This document shows positions 44,686 to 53,667 of a DNA stretch of 64,000 nucleotides, piece by piece. Both the position numbers and the translations under genes were made by a program. The stretch's first letter is position 1; the number at the start of each line of letters is the position of its first letter. The stretch is from contig DATIWB010000109.1 of NCBI GenBank assembly GCA_035519675.1, forward strand, positions 124,001-188,000, written 5' to 3'. This DNA is from RPRB01 sp035519675 (GTDB lineage Bacteria; Myxococcota; Myxococcia; Myxococcales; Myxococcaceae). The notes under the pieces were generated by a model. That model was not told the origin of the DNA. It searched no databases and saw only the letters and a list, made by a program, of their open reading frames with translations.

Positions 44686-44702
44686 GGCCACCGCGGGCAC
44701 GC

Positions 44703-44708
44703 TAGGGT
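44703..44708 (+). promoter_or_regulatory. -10 box TAGGGT
   Basis: TAGGGT ends ten bases before the ATG at 44719, with no ribosome site, as for other small lipoprotein genes here. Confidence 0.45.
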
Positions 44709-44718
44709 GCGGGGGCTC

Positions 44719-44967
44719 ATGCGCTCGCCCCTGCTCGCCGCCATCCTCGCCCTCGCGCTCGCTCCGGGGTGCGCGATGAACGACAAGGACCTCTGCCCGG
44801 AGTCGCAGGGGCTGCGCTGCGCCACCGCGCCGGACTGCACGCGTGACGGCACCCGGGGCTGCCGGGTCTGCCAGTGCGGCAACCCCTACCCCACGGCGCC
44901 GTACACCCCGGTGCGGGCCCCGAACGATCCGGGCCGCGTGCCCGACCCGGCGCTGCCCCCGCGCTGA
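44719..44967 (+). CDS. Small Cys-rich lipoprotein
   Basis: The 82-residue protein has a lipoprotein signal (MRSPLLAAILALALAPGC, lipobox APGC) and a Cys-rich mature part: CPESQGLRCATAPDC, CRVCQCG, six Cys after the lipid Cys. The end is Pro-rich and disordered. The CxxCxC could bind a metal or form disulfides. The start at 44719 is taken from the signal peptide and the -10 box; GTG 44707 is an alternative. Function unknown. Confidence 0.65.
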   Translation: MRSPLLAAILALALAPGCAMNDKDLCPESQGLRCATAPDCTRDGTRGCRVCQCGNPYPTAPYTPVRAPNDPGRVPDPALPPR

Positions 44968-45028
44968 GCAAGGTCGTGCCGCGCGCCTGCGCGGCTCCAC
45001 CGGCGCGCCGCGCGAAGGGGTGCGCTGG

Positions 45029-45081
45029 GGCATCAGTTCGTCTGCTCGGGTGCGGAGATCCGGCCCGCGCGGACTGATGCC
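45029..45081. other. 53-base extended stem-loop in an intergenic region
   Basis: The outer stem pairs 45029-45040 with 45070-45081 (GGCATCAGTTCG with CGGACTGATGCC, 12 pairs, one G-U). After an asymmetric internal loop, CGGGT pairs with GCCCG and CGG with CCG around an AGAT tetraloop. It has no T-tract. It lies between a lipoprotein gene and the alkaline phosphatase operon; it may be a structured leader, a processing site or a weak terminator. Confidence 0.5.
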
Positions 45082-45090
45082 GTCGCGAAC

Positions 45091-45109
45091 TGTTCACGCG
45101 TTCGTTCAC
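45091..45109 (+). promoter_or_regulatory. GTTCAC direct repeat, possible Pho box
   Basis: GTTCAC occurs at 45092-45097 and 45104-45109, a 12-base period, 54-71 bases before the first gene of the alkaline phosphatase operon. Streptomyces PhoP binds GTTCACC repeats with an 11-base period; the similarity plus position is suggestive only. Confidence 0.4.
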
Positions 45110-45162
45110 TGGCCGAGGCGAGTCCGCGACGCACACTGCGCCGCCCTCCAGCCGGAGCTCGG

Positions 45163-45669
45163 ATGCCGAATCTCCTCCTCGTCGCGGCAGCGGCCGCGGC
45201 GTTCGCCGCTGCACCGCAACCGTCGAAGAAGCCGGTCGATCTCGACCTCGCCCAGCTCTTCGTGGCCGACGGCGCAAGCACCCGCCTGTCTCCCCAGACC
45301 GAGGAGCTCGCCGGACACCGGGTGCGCGCGGTGGGCTTCATGGTGCGGATGGAGGAGCCGTCACCGGCGGCCTTCTATCTGGCCAGGCGCCCAGCCCAGG
45401 CCGACGAGAGCGGCGGCGGGACCGGGGACCTGCCACTGGGCGCGCTGCGGGTCGAGGTTCCGTGGCTCCACGGGGACGTCCCTTGGGTCGAGGGGCCGGT
45501 CGAGGTCGTGGGGACCCTCGAGGTCGGCCGGGTGGAGGATGCCCTCGGACGCGTCTCGTGGATCCGGATCGTCATGGAGGAGCCGCCCGCGAAGCGGAAG
45601 CCGGCTCGAAGGTCTCCGTCCCGAGCGCGGGACGGCGTCACCCCCCAAAGCAGAGGAGAGTCCAAGTGA
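45163..45669 (+). CDS. Exported hypothetical protein, DUF3299-like, with the alkaline phosphatase
   Basis: The 168-residue protein has an Ala-rich signal (MPNLLLVAAAAAAFAAAP) and a small beta-domain: LSPQTEELAGHRVRAVGFMVRMEEPSPAAFYLARRP, then VEVPWLHGDVPWVEGPVEVVGTLEVG. The pattern is like DUF3299 (OB-type) periplasmic proteins; the match is from memory of the motif, not certain. The last 25 residues are basic. Its TGA overlaps the GTG of the phosphatase gene (GTGA), so the two are coupled and probably function together. Confidence 0.7.
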   Translation: MPNLLLVAAAAAAFAAAPQPSKKPVDLDLAQLFVADGASTRLSPQTEELAGHRVRAVGFMVRMEEPSPAAFYLARRPAQADESGGGTGDLPLGALRVEVPWLHGDVPWVEGPVEVVGTLEVGRVEDALGRVSWIRIVMEEPPAKRKPARRSPSRARDGVTPQSRGESK

Positions 45670-47744
45670 GATTTCGGTTGCCCCTCGTCCCCGCGTTCGC
45701 GGCTGCCTTCGTGGTGCTGGCGTTTGCCCCCCCTGCCCTGGCCGACCCGACCAGCGTGGCCATCTTTCCTCCTCAAGGCGCCCGCTTCCTGCCCGGTCAG
45801 CGCTTCGACATCCGGGTAGAAGGCAAGGGCACGGCCCCCTATTCCGCCTCCCTCTCGATCAACGGCCGCCCGCTCCACTTCACCTCCGGGACCGCCGACC
45901 CGGTGGCCACCGACGGCATCTCTCCCGCAGGCTGGGGCGGGTTCAACCGGCGCGGCTACTGGCTCGGGAAGCCAGGGCTGTACAGGCTGAGCGCCAGCTT
46001 CAAGGACGGCTCCGGCAAGGCGGTGACCGCCGAAACGACGATCACCGTCGAGTCGCTGGGCAACGACGATGGGTGGGGCGACGACGACGATCACGACGAC
46101 GGCAGGCGAGGTCGTGAACAGGGCAGGGATCGCGGCATCAAGAACGTGATCATCTTCCTCGGCGACGGCATGGGCGCGGCCCACCGGACCGCCGCGCGGA
46201 TCGTCAGCAAGGGCGTGACCGCCGGCGTGCCGAACGGAACGCTGGCGATGGACACCATGCCCGCCGTGGGCCTGGTTCACACCCACTCGCTGAACAGCAT
46301 CGTGACCGACTCGGCGCCGGGGATGGGCTGCTACACCACCGGGAACCACTCCAGGAACAACCAGGAGGGCGTCTGGCCGGCGACGGTGACCAACCCCTTC
46401 TATGCCCCTCGGGTCGAGTACCTCGGTCACTACCTGCACCGCACCCGCGGCACCTCGCTGGGCATCGTCACCACCGCCGACATCGAGGACGCGACCCCGG
46501 CGGCGAACGCCGTCTTCACCCAGGCCCGCGGCAACGGCACCGGGATCTGTGACCAGTACCTCGACGAGTCCGACCCCACCGACTCACGCGCCTACGGTAC
46601 CGGGCTGCGCGTGCTGATGGGCGGCGGCCGCCGCTGGTTCACCCCCTCGGACAAGGACACCGGCAACGGGGTCTACTCGTCCCGCGCCGCCGGCAACGAC
46701 TACGACAAGCTGCCGGCCGACCTGGTCGACAGATGGGGTCTTCCTCCCGAGGCGGCGGGCAAGATCGACCCGACCCGCAATCTCGCCGCCGACTTCCAGG
46801 CCGCCGGCTTCGTCTACGCAGACTCCAAGACCAAGCTGAACCAGGCTCTCTATTCACAGCCCGATCGGCTCCTCGGCCTCTTCGCCTGGGGAAACATGAA
46901 CGTGGCGGTGGACAAGCTCGCCGAGCGGCGCTACCGGATGGGCATCCCGGGCTACACCGACCGGGTGGTGCGCGATCACCAGGCGCCCGACCAGCCGCTG
47001 CTCGAGGAGATGACCGCGGCCGCGCTCTCGGTGCTGAAGAAGAACCACAAGGGCTTCGTGCTGATGGTCGAGGGCGCCCACATCGACAAGCAGTCCCACC
47101 AGATGGACGCCGAGCGGGCCATCGGTGAGACCATCGAGTTCGACAAGGCCATCGGTGTGGGTCTCGACTTCGCCAGGAAGGACGGGCGGACGCTGGTGCT
47201 GGTCACGGCCGACCACGAGTGCTCGGGGTTCTCGCTCATCGGCGCCCTCAGTGGCGGCATCGCGGGCCTGAAGGCTCTGCCGCCGGACACCGACGTCCTC
47301 GACCCCACCAAGGCTCCGAATCGCCAGAGCGTGGTCGGCGTCTACGATGCGGCCGCGTTCCCGAGCTACCCGATCCTCTCGGATGGCTACCCGGCGAGCT
47401 TCGACGTGGACGGCAAGCTGCTGGTCGGCTTCGGTGCCAACGGGGACCGCTACGAGAACTGGCTGACGCCCTCCAAGCCCAGCCGCGAGAGCCTGACCCC
47501 GACCAAGCTCGCCAGCGAGCTCGCCGGCCTGAGCTACGCCTCGAACATCCCGGTCACCCGTGACGAGAAGAAGAATGGGTACTTCATTCGCGGCCAGGCC
47601 GTGGGCCAGGAGCAGGCGGTCCACACGGCGTCCGACATCCCGCTCTCGGCGTACGCGAAGGATCCCGATGCCTGGCTGCCGTTCGCCGGCACGTACCAGA
47701 ACATCGACGTGTTCTTCAAGATTGCCCAGGTGCTGAGCCGCTAG
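45666..47744 (+). CDS. Alkaline phosphatase with N-terminal beta domain
   Basis: The 692-residue protein has a signal peptide (1-26), an Ig-like beta domain (about 27-131), a highly charged linker (NDDGWGDDDDHDDGRRGREQ, about 132-157) and the alkaline phosphatase domain. The metal sites are seen in FLGDGMG, EGAHIDKQSHQMD and VTADHE; the nucleophile is Ser216 in TDSAPGM. Compared with E. coli PhoA the VTADHSH site reads VTADHECSG. It releases phosphate from monoesters in the periplasm or outside. The acidic linker may bind Ca2+. Confidence 0.92.
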   Translation: MRFRLPLVPAFAAAFVVLAFAPPALADPTSVAIFPPQGARFLPGQRFDIRVEGKGTAPYSASLSINGRPLHFTSGTADPVATDGISPAGWGGFNRRGYWLGKPGLYRLSASFKDGSGKAVTAETTITVESLGNDDGWGDDDDHDDGRRGREQGRDRGIKNVIIFLGDGMGAAHRTAARIVSKGVTAGVPNGTLAMDTMPAVGLVHTHSLNSIVTDSAPGMGCYTTGNHSRNNQEGVWPATVTNPFYAPRVEYLGHYLHRTRGTSLGIVTTADIEDATPAANAVFTQARGNGTGICDQYLDESDPTDSRAYGTGLRVLMGGGRRWFTPSDKDTGNGVYSSRAAGNDYDKLPADLVDRWGLPPEAAGKIDPTRNLAADFQAAGFVYADSKTKLNQALYSQPDRLLGLFAWGNMNVAVDKLAERRYRMGIPGYTDRVVRDHQAPDQPLLEEMTAAALSVLKKNHKGFVLMVEGAHIDKQSHQMDAERAIGETIEFDKAIGVGLDFARKDGRTLVLVTADHECSGFSLIGALSGGIAGLKALPPDTDVLDPTKAPNRQSVVGVYDAAAFPSYPILSDGYPASFDVDGKLLVGFGANGDRYENWLTPSKPSRESLTPTKLASELAGLSYASNIPVTRDEKKNGYFIRGQAVGQEQAVHTASDIPLSAYAKDPDAWLPFAGTYQNIDVFFKIAQVLSR

Positions 47745-47767
47745 GCCCCCTCCGCGGCGGCGGTGCC

Positions 47768-47801
47768 AGGAGGCGCTCCGGCTCGCTCCGGGGCGCCTCC
47801 T
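47768..47801. terminator. Bidirectional terminator between phosphatase and PPDK genes
   Basis: AGGAGGCGCTCCGG and CCGGGGCGCCTCCT form a 14-base stem (one G-U) with a 6-base loop, in the 75-base gap between the two convergent genes. Confidence 0.7.
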
Positions 47802-47819
47802 CTCGTCTCGAGGAGTCGC

Positions 47820-50636
47820 TCAGCGGGACGTCTTCTTCACCTCGCGCAGCGCGGCGTGGGCCGCGGCCAGCCGTGCCACCGGCACCCGGAACGGCGAGCA
47901 GGACACGTAGTCCAGGCCGAGCCGGTGGCAGAAGTCGATGCTCTTCGGGTCGCCGCCGTGCTCCCCGCAGATGCCAATGTTCAACCCGGGCCGCGCCTTG
48001 CGCCCCAGCCGGACCGCCATCTCCATCAGCCGCCCCACCCCGCCCTCGTCCAGGTGATCGAACGGGTTCTCGGGGAGGATGCCCTGGGTGAGGTACTCGG
48101 AGAGGAAGCTGGTCTCGGCGTCGTCCCGCGAGATGCCGTAGGTGGTCTGGGTGAGGTCGTTGGTCCCGAAGGAGAAGAACTGGGCCAGGGAGGCGATCTC
48201 GTCGGCGGTGACCGCCGCCCGGGGGATCTCGATCATCGTCCCGAACTGGTAGCGGATCTTCCGCTTCTGCTCGGCCATCACCTTCTTGGCCTCGGCCTCG
48301 AGCGCCCGCTGCTCCCAGCGCAGCTCGTTCGAGTGGGTGACCAGGGGGATCATGATCTTCGGGTAGACGTCGATGCCGGCCGCGGTGCAGCTGCACGCCG
48401 CCTCGAAGATGGCCCGCACCTGCATCTGCACCAGCGCCGGCATGTGGATGCCCAGGCGGACGCCGCGGAGCCCGAGCATCGGGTTCATCTCCCGCAGACG
48501 CTCCACTGCGCCGAGCATGGTGCGCTTGCCCTCCAGGTCGCGGGTCTGATCCAGCGCGTTCCCCGAACGCAGCTCGAGACGGGTCTCCAGCTCGGTGACC
48601 TCCTTGAGCAGCGTGTCGTGCGCGGGGAGGAACTCGTGCAGCGGCGGATCGATCAGCCGGATGGTGACCGGCTGTCCGTCCATCGCCCGGAAGAGCCCCT
48701 CGAAGTCCGCGCGCTGCAAGGGGAGCAGCTTCGCCAGCACCTCCCGGCGCTCCTCGTCGGAGCGGGAGAGGATGAGCGTCTGGACCAGCGGCAGCCGCTC
48801 GGTCTCGAAGAACATGTGCTCGGTGCGGCACAGCCCGATGCCCTCCGCGCCCAGGGCCCGCGCCCGCTCGGCGTCGCGCGGGTAGTCGGCGTTGGCCCAG
48901 ACCCCGAGGCGGCGGAACCGGTCTGCCCAGCCGAGCAGCTCGATCAGCGCCGGGTCGTCCAGCGAGGGCTGCATCGTCTCCACCTGCCCGAGGAACACCT
49001 CGCCGGTGGTCCCGTCGATCGACACCCAGTCGCCCTCTCGCAGCACCAACGAGGAGCGCTTGATGGTGGCCTCCTTCCGGTCGGCGTCCACCTCCAGCGC
49101 CATGACCCCGACCACCGCCGGCTTGCCGAACTGGCGCGCCACCAGCGCCGCGTGGCTGGTCCGTCCGCCCCGGCTGGTGAGGATGCCGCGCGCGGCGAGC
49201 ATGCCGTGGACGTCGTCCGGCTTGGTCTCGGCGCGGATCATCACCACCGCCTTCTTCTCCTTCGCCCAGCGTTCGGCGGTGTCGGCGTCGAAGGCGAGCT
49301 GACCCACCGCCGCGCCCGGCGAAACGTTGAGCCCGCTGGCCAGGAGCCGCCGCTCGCTGCGAGCGGCGCGCATCGACTCCGGGTTGAACTGGGGGTGGAG
49401 GAAGAAGTCGACGTGCTCGGGGGTGACCCGCAGCACCGCCTCCTCCCGGGTGATGAGCCTCTCCTTCGCCAGGTCCAGGGCGATCTTCACCGCCGCACGG
49501 GCGGTGCGCTTGGCGTCACGGGTCTGGAGCATCCACAGCGTGCCCCGCTCCACCGTGAACTCGATGTCCTGCACCTCGCGGTAGTGCTTCTCGAGCAAGC
49601 GGGCGATGCGCTGCAGCTCGGTGAAGGCCTGCGGCATCTCCTCCGCCAGCCGGGCGATGGGCTGGGTGGCGCGGATGCCCGCGACGACGTCCTCGCCCTG
49701 GGCGTTGATCAGGTAGTCGCCCTCCAGCGCGTCCTCGCCGGTCGACACGTTGCGAGTGGTGGCCACCCCGGTGGCCGAGCTGCGGCCCATGTTGCCGAAC
49801 ACCATGGCCACGATGTTCACCGCGGTCCCGAGATCGTCGGGGATGCCCGCGGCGCGCCGGTAGTCCTGGGCCCGCCTGCCCTGCCAGGATCGGAACACCG
49901 CCTCGGTCGCCAGGCGCAGCTGCTCCATCGGGTCGTCGGGAAACTCGCGCCCCGACTGTTCGTGGACGATCGCCCGGAAGCGCCCGGCGATGGTGCGGAG
50001 GTCCTCGGAGGCGAGGTCCGCATCGTTCTCCACCCGCCGCCGGGCCCGCCACTCGGCCAGCACCTGCTCGAAGGGCTCGTCACGGACGCCCAGCACCACC
50101 GTGCCATACATCTGGATGAGCCGGCGGTACGCGTCCCAGGCGAAGCGTCCGTCCCCGGTGAGGGCGGCCAGTCCCTCCACCGTCTCGGCGTTCAGCCCGA
50201 TGTTGAGCACCGTGTCCATCATGCCGGGCATCGAGAACTTGGCGCCCGAGCGGCAGGAGACCAGCAGCGGGTTCGCCGGATCGCCGAATCGCTTCCCGGT
50301 CCGCTTCTCCAGCTCGCGCAGCGCTGCGACCTCCGAGTCCCAGAGCCCCTTGGGCCAGTTGCCGGTCTTGAGGAAGGCGCGGCAGGCCTCGGTGGTCACC
50401 GTGAAGCCTGGGGGGACGGGAAGCCCCAGCCGCGTCATCTCCGCCAGATTGGCGCCCTTGCCGCCGAGGAGGGCCTTGACCTCGTCCCAGGTCTTCGCCG
50501 TCCGCTTCACCTCGGGCAGCTGGTCGAACCGGAAGACGAGCGGCCGGGCATGGGTCGCGCCCCGGGCACGGGTGGGGCGTGCCGAGGTCCGGGGTGGGCT
50601 CGAGGGCCGGAGGTGGCGGAGGGCGGGGGTGGTCAT
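47820..50636 (-). CDS. ppdK: Pyruvate, phosphate dikinase
   Basis: The 938-residue protein has the N-terminal nucleotide-binding domain (LLGGKGANLAEMTRLGLPVPPGF, VSCRSGAKFSMPGMMDTVLNIG), the phospho-histidine domain with His495 in GGRTSHAA, and the PEP/pyruvate barrel with GIGLCRTEHMF and GICGEHGGDP. It interconverts pyruvate + ATP + Pi and PEP + AMP + PPi. The first 30 residues are a basic, Pro/Ser-rich extension. AGGAG precedes the ATG. It diverges from the D-lactate dehydrogenase gene, a sensible pairing for lactate use in gluconeogenesis. Confidence 0.96.
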   Translation of the reverse strand: MTTPALRHLRPSSPPRTSARPTRARGATHARPLVFRFDQLPEVKRTAKTWDEVKALLGGKGANLAEMTRLGLPVPPGFTVTTEACRAFLKTGNWPKGLWDSEVAALRELEKRTGKRFGDPANPLLVSCRSGAKFSMPGMMDTVLNIGLNAETVEGLAALTGDGRFAWDAYRRLIQMYGTVVLGVRDEPFEQVLAEWRARRRVENDADLASEDLRTIAGRFRAIVHEQSGREFPDDPMEQLRLATEAVFRSWQGRRAQDYRRAAGIPDDLGTAVNIVAMVFGNMGRSSATGVATTRNVSTGEDALEGDYLINAQGEDVVAGIRATQPIARLAEEMPQAFTELQRIARLLEKHYREVQDIEFTVERGTLWMLQTRDAKRTARAAVKIALDLAKERLITREEAVLRVTPEHVDFFLHPQFNPESMRAARSERRLLASGLNVSPGAAVGQLAFDADTAERWAKEKKAVVMIRAETKPDDVHGMLAARGILTSRGGRTSHAALVARQFGKPAVVGVMALEVDADRKEATIKRSSLVLREGDWVSIDGTTGEVFLGQVETMQPSLDDPALIELLGWADRFRRLGVWANADYPRDAERARALGAEGIGLCRTEHMFFETERLPLVQTLILSRSDEERREVLAKLLPLQRADFEGLFRAMDGQPVTIRLIDPPLHEFLPAHDTLLKEVTELETRLELRSGNALDQTRDLEGKRTMLGAVERLREMNPMLGLRGVRLGIHMPALVQMQVRAIFEAACSCTAAGIDVYPKIMIPLVTHSNELRWEQRALEAEAKKVMAEQKRKIRYQFGTMIEIPRAAVTADEIASLAQFFSFGTNDLTQTTYGISRDDAETSFLSEYLTQGILPENPFDHLDEGGVGRLMEMAVRLGRKARPGLNIGICGEHGGDPKSIDFCHRLGLDYVSCSPFRVPVARLAAAHAALREVKKTSR

Positions 50637-50714
50637 CGGAGGGTGCTCCTGTCAGTCGTGTGCCACGGTGCTTTGGCGCGCCGTGGCGCCGGTCCGGCGC
50701 AAAAGATGCGCGCC

Positions 50715-50730
50715 GGGAACCTCGGTTGCT
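50715..50730 (+). promoter_or_regulatory. Candidate sigma-54 promoter of the D-lactate dehydrogenase gene
   Basis: GGGAACCTCGGTTGCT keeps GG and GC 10 bases apart and the full TTGCT, but the -24 part has three mismatches to TGGCACG. The predicted start is near 50741, 56 bases before the gene. Confidence 0.4.
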
Positions 50731-50796
50731 CCTGATCCAGGGAGTGCTTGCGAGAACCTCGCCAGGACACGCGGGGTTCGCGTTGAATGCCCTGCC

Positions 50797-53661
50797 ATGG
50801 CCACCGATTCCACGCAGCTCCTTCCTCCGCCGGTGGATCTGGTCGACGAGCTCGGCCGGTTCATCGCTCCGGAGCGGGTCCTCACCCGTACCCTGGATCG
50901 GGTGGCCTTCGCTTCGGATGCGAGCTTCTACCGCCTGATGCCCAGGGCGGTGGTCCTTGCCAGCTCGGTGGAGGAGGTCCAGCGCCTCTTCGCCCTGAGC
51001 CGGGCGCGAGGGATTCCCCTCAGCTTCCGGGCCGCGGGGACGAGCCTCTCGGGCCAGTCGCTGTCCGACGGGCTCCTGGTCGAGGTGGCGCGACACTGGA
51101 GGTCGGCGCGGGTGGAGGATGGCGGGCTCCGCATCCGGGCGCGCCCGGGGATGATCGGCGATCACCTCAACCAGCTGCTCCGTCCCTTCGGACGGAAGAT
51201 CGGCCCGGACCCGGCGAGCATCCGCGCCTGCACGCTGGGAGGCATCCTGGCCAACAACAGCAGCGGGATGTGCTGCGGCGTCGAGCAGAACAGCTACCAC
51301 ACCCTCCGCTCGCTCACCTTCGTCCTCCCCTCGGGCACCTGCATCGACACCGCAGCCGAGGACGCGGACACCGTGCTCCGCGCCCGCGAGCCGGCGCTGC
51401 ACCAGGGGCTGCTCGCGCTCCGGGACGAGGTGCGCTCGCGGCCCGGGATGGTGGAACGCATCAGGGCGAAGTACCGGATGAAGAACACCACCGGATACCA
51501 GCTCAACGCCTTCGTCGACTTCGACCGGCCGATCGACATCTTCGCCCACCTCCTGGTCGGTTCGGAGGGGACCCTGGCCTTCATCGCCGAGGCGGTGATG
51601 GACACGGTCCCGGTGCTTCCGCACAAGTCCACCGGGCTGCTCTTCTTCGGGGACGTCCATGCCGCCTGTGCCGCCATCGGCCCGTTCCGCGACGCGGGTG
51701 CCCAGGCGCTCGAGCTCCTCGACGCAGCCAGCCTCCGTGCAGCCGCGGGGAAGCCCGGGATGCCCACCGAGCTCGGCCACCTCGGAGCGGCCCCGGCTGC
51801 GCTGCTCTGCGAGTTCCAGACCGGCGACGAGGCCGAGCTTCCGTCGCTGATGGCGGCTGCCGCCGCCCTCACCCGCCGTCTTCCGCTCTCCGTCCCGGGC
51901 GAGTTCACCCGCGATCCCGAGCTCCAGGCGCGCTTCTGGCGCGTGCGCGAGGGCCTCTTCCCGACCGTTGGCGGAGTGCGCCGGAGTGGCACCACCGTGG
52001 TCATCGAGGATGTGTGCTTCCCCATCCCCCACCTCGCCGACGCGGCAGTGGACCTCCAGAGACTCTTCCGTGCCCACGGGTACGACAACGCGATCATCTT
52101 CGGGCACGCCAAGGACGGGAACCTGCACTTCGTCATCACCCAGTCCTTCAACGACCAGGCCGCGGTCGACCAGTACGCGCGCTTCATCGACGACCTGGTG
52201 CCGCTGGTGGTCCGGAAGTACGACGGCGCGCTCAAGGCCGAGCACGGAACCGGCCGCAACATGGCGCCCTTCGTGGAGACCGAGTGGGGCCCCGAGGGGG
52301 CGGCGATCATGCGGCGGCTCAAGATGCTGGTGGACCCGGCTGGCCTGCTCAACCCCGGGGTCATCGTCCCCACCGGGCCCAAGGCCCACCTCGATCATCT
52401 GAAGTCGCTCCCCTCGATCGAGCGCGAGGCGGACATGTGCATCGAGTGCGGCTTCTGCGAGCCGGTCTGCCCGAGCCGGGAGCTGACGCTCACTCCACGG
52501 CAGCGCATCGTGGTGCGCCGTGAGCTGGAGCGCCAGACCTCCGGGACGCTCGCCGAGGAGCTCCGCCGGGACTACCAGTACGCCGGCCTCGATACCTGCG
52601 CCGGCGACGGGATGTGCCAGACGCGCTGCCCGGTGTCGATCGACACCGGCGCGCTGGTGAAGCGCTTCCGGGCCGCCCGGCACTCGTCCTTCGCCCGCTC
52701 CGCGGGACTCGCCACCGCGCGGGGAGCAGCCACCGCCGAGCGATTGGCCCGGGCCGGGCTGGCCACGGGGCACGCCCTGGCCTCCGTCATCGGTCATCGC
52801 GCGGTCGGTGCGCTGACCGGCGCGGCGCGCTCGGTGCTGGGCGATGACCTGGTGCCGCGCTGGACTCCGGACATGCCCCACGCGGCGCGGGCACTTCCCC
52901 GGACCACCGCGGATGGAGCGCAGGCCATCTACTTCCCGGCCTGCATGCTGAGGATGTTCGGTCCGGTGGAGGGCGAGCCGGCGCATCCCACCATCCCCGA
53001 GGCGCTGCTGGCCCTCGCCCGGCGCGCGGCAGTACCGGTCCACATCCCCGAGGACATCACCGGCGCCTGCTGCAGCACCCCCTGGCACTCCAAGGGGTAT
53101 GTCGCGGGCGACGAGGCGATGGCGAACGCCACCCTCGAGCGGCTCTGGCGGTGGACCGGGGAAGGCAGGCTCCCGGTGGTGGTCGAGGGCAGCTCATGCA
53201 CCCACGGGTTTCGTGAGGGCCGAGCGGCGCTGACCCCGGCGAACCAGGAGCGCTTCGACCGGCTGCGCATCCTGGACTCGGTCGAGTTCGTCCACGACAC
53301 CCTCCTCCCCCGGCTCCGGACCGAGCGACGACTCGCCGCGGCCTGCATTCACCCGGTCTGCTCGGTGGTGGAGATGGGGCTCACCCCGAAGCTGGTGGGC
53401 ATCGGCCGCTTCGTCGCCGACGAGGTGGTCGTCCCCGACCGAGCCGGGTGCTGCGGCTTCGCCGGGGACCGGGGCTTCCTCCATCCCGAGCTGACCCGGG
53501 CCGCCACCCGCCCCGAGGCGGCGGAGGTCTCCGGTCGGAGCTTCGAGGCGTACCTGCTCTCCAACCACCCCTGCACCATCGGAATGCACCGGGCGACGGG
53601 GCGTCCCTGGCAGAACTTCGCCCTGGTGCTGGAGGGTCTCACCCGATCGATGGAAACCTGA
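50797..53661 (+). CDS. FAD- and Fe-S-dependent D-lactate dehydrogenase-type oxidoreductase
   Basis: The 954-residue protein joins a GlcD-like FAD domain (PRAVVLASSVEEVQRLFALSRARGIPLSFRAAGTSLSGQS, C-terminal EHGTGRNMAPF) to a ferredoxin-like domain with two clusters (CIECGFCEPVCPSR and CAGDGMCQTRCP) and a GlpC-like part with two CCG motifs (GACCSTPW, GCCGFAGDRGF). This is the large quinone-linked D-lactate dehydrogenase (Dld-II) layout; D-2-hydroxyglutarate is another possible substrate. It should sit at the inner face of the membrane. Divergent from ppdK. Confidence 0.9.
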   Translation: MATDSTQLLPPPVDLVDELGRFIAPERVLTRTLDRVAFASDASFYRLMPRAVVLASSVEEVQRLFALSRARGIPLSFRAAGTSLSGQSLSDGLLVEVARHWRSARVEDGGLRIRARPGMIGDHLNQLLRPFGRKIGPDPASIRACTLGGILANNSSGMCCGVEQNSYHTLRSLTFVLPSGTCIDTAAEDADTVLRAREPALHQGLLALRDEVRSRPGMVERIRAKYRMKNTTGYQLNAFVDFDRPIDIFAHLLVGSEGTLAFIAEAVMDTVPVLPHKSTGLLFFGDVHAACAAIGPFRDAGAQALELLDAASLRAAAGKPGMPTELGHLGAAPAALLCEFQTGDEAELPSLMAAAAALTRRLPLSVPGEFTRDPELQARFWRVREGLFPTVGGVRRSGTTVVIEDVCFPIPHLADAAVDLQRLFRAHGYDNAIIFGHAKDGNLHFVITQSFNDQAAVDQYARFIDDLVPLVVRKYDGALKAEHGTGRNMAPFVETEWGPEGAAIMRRLKMLVDPAGLLNPGVIVPTGPKAHLDHLKSLPSIEREADMCIECGFCEPVCPSRELTLTPRQRIVVRRELERQTSGTLAEELRRDYQYAGLDTCAGDGMCQTRCPVSIDTGALVKRFRAARHSSFARSAGLATARGAATAERLARAGLATGHALASVIGHRAVGALTGAARSVLGDDLVPRWTPDMPHAARALPRTTADGAQAIYFPACMLRMFGPVEGEPAHPTIPEALLALARRAAVPVHIPEDITGACCSTPWHSKGYVAGDEAMANATLERLWRWTGEGRLPVVVEGSSCTHGFREGRAALTPANQERFDRLRILDSVEFVHDTLLPRLRTERRLAAACIHPVCSVVEMGLTPKLVGIGRFVADEVVVPDRAGCCGFAGDRGFLHPELTRAATRPEAAEVSGRSFEAYLLSNHPCTIGMHRATGRPWQNFALVLEGLTRSMET

Positions 53662-53667
53662 GCCAGC

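Noticed and set aside
47763..50735. 990-codon open frame on the plus strand opposite ppdK, and a 575-codon frame opposite rpsA (3954-5681).
   Set aside because: Long antisense frames are common opposite GC-rich genes with biased third positions; they show no protein-like motif, and the sense genes are unmistakable.
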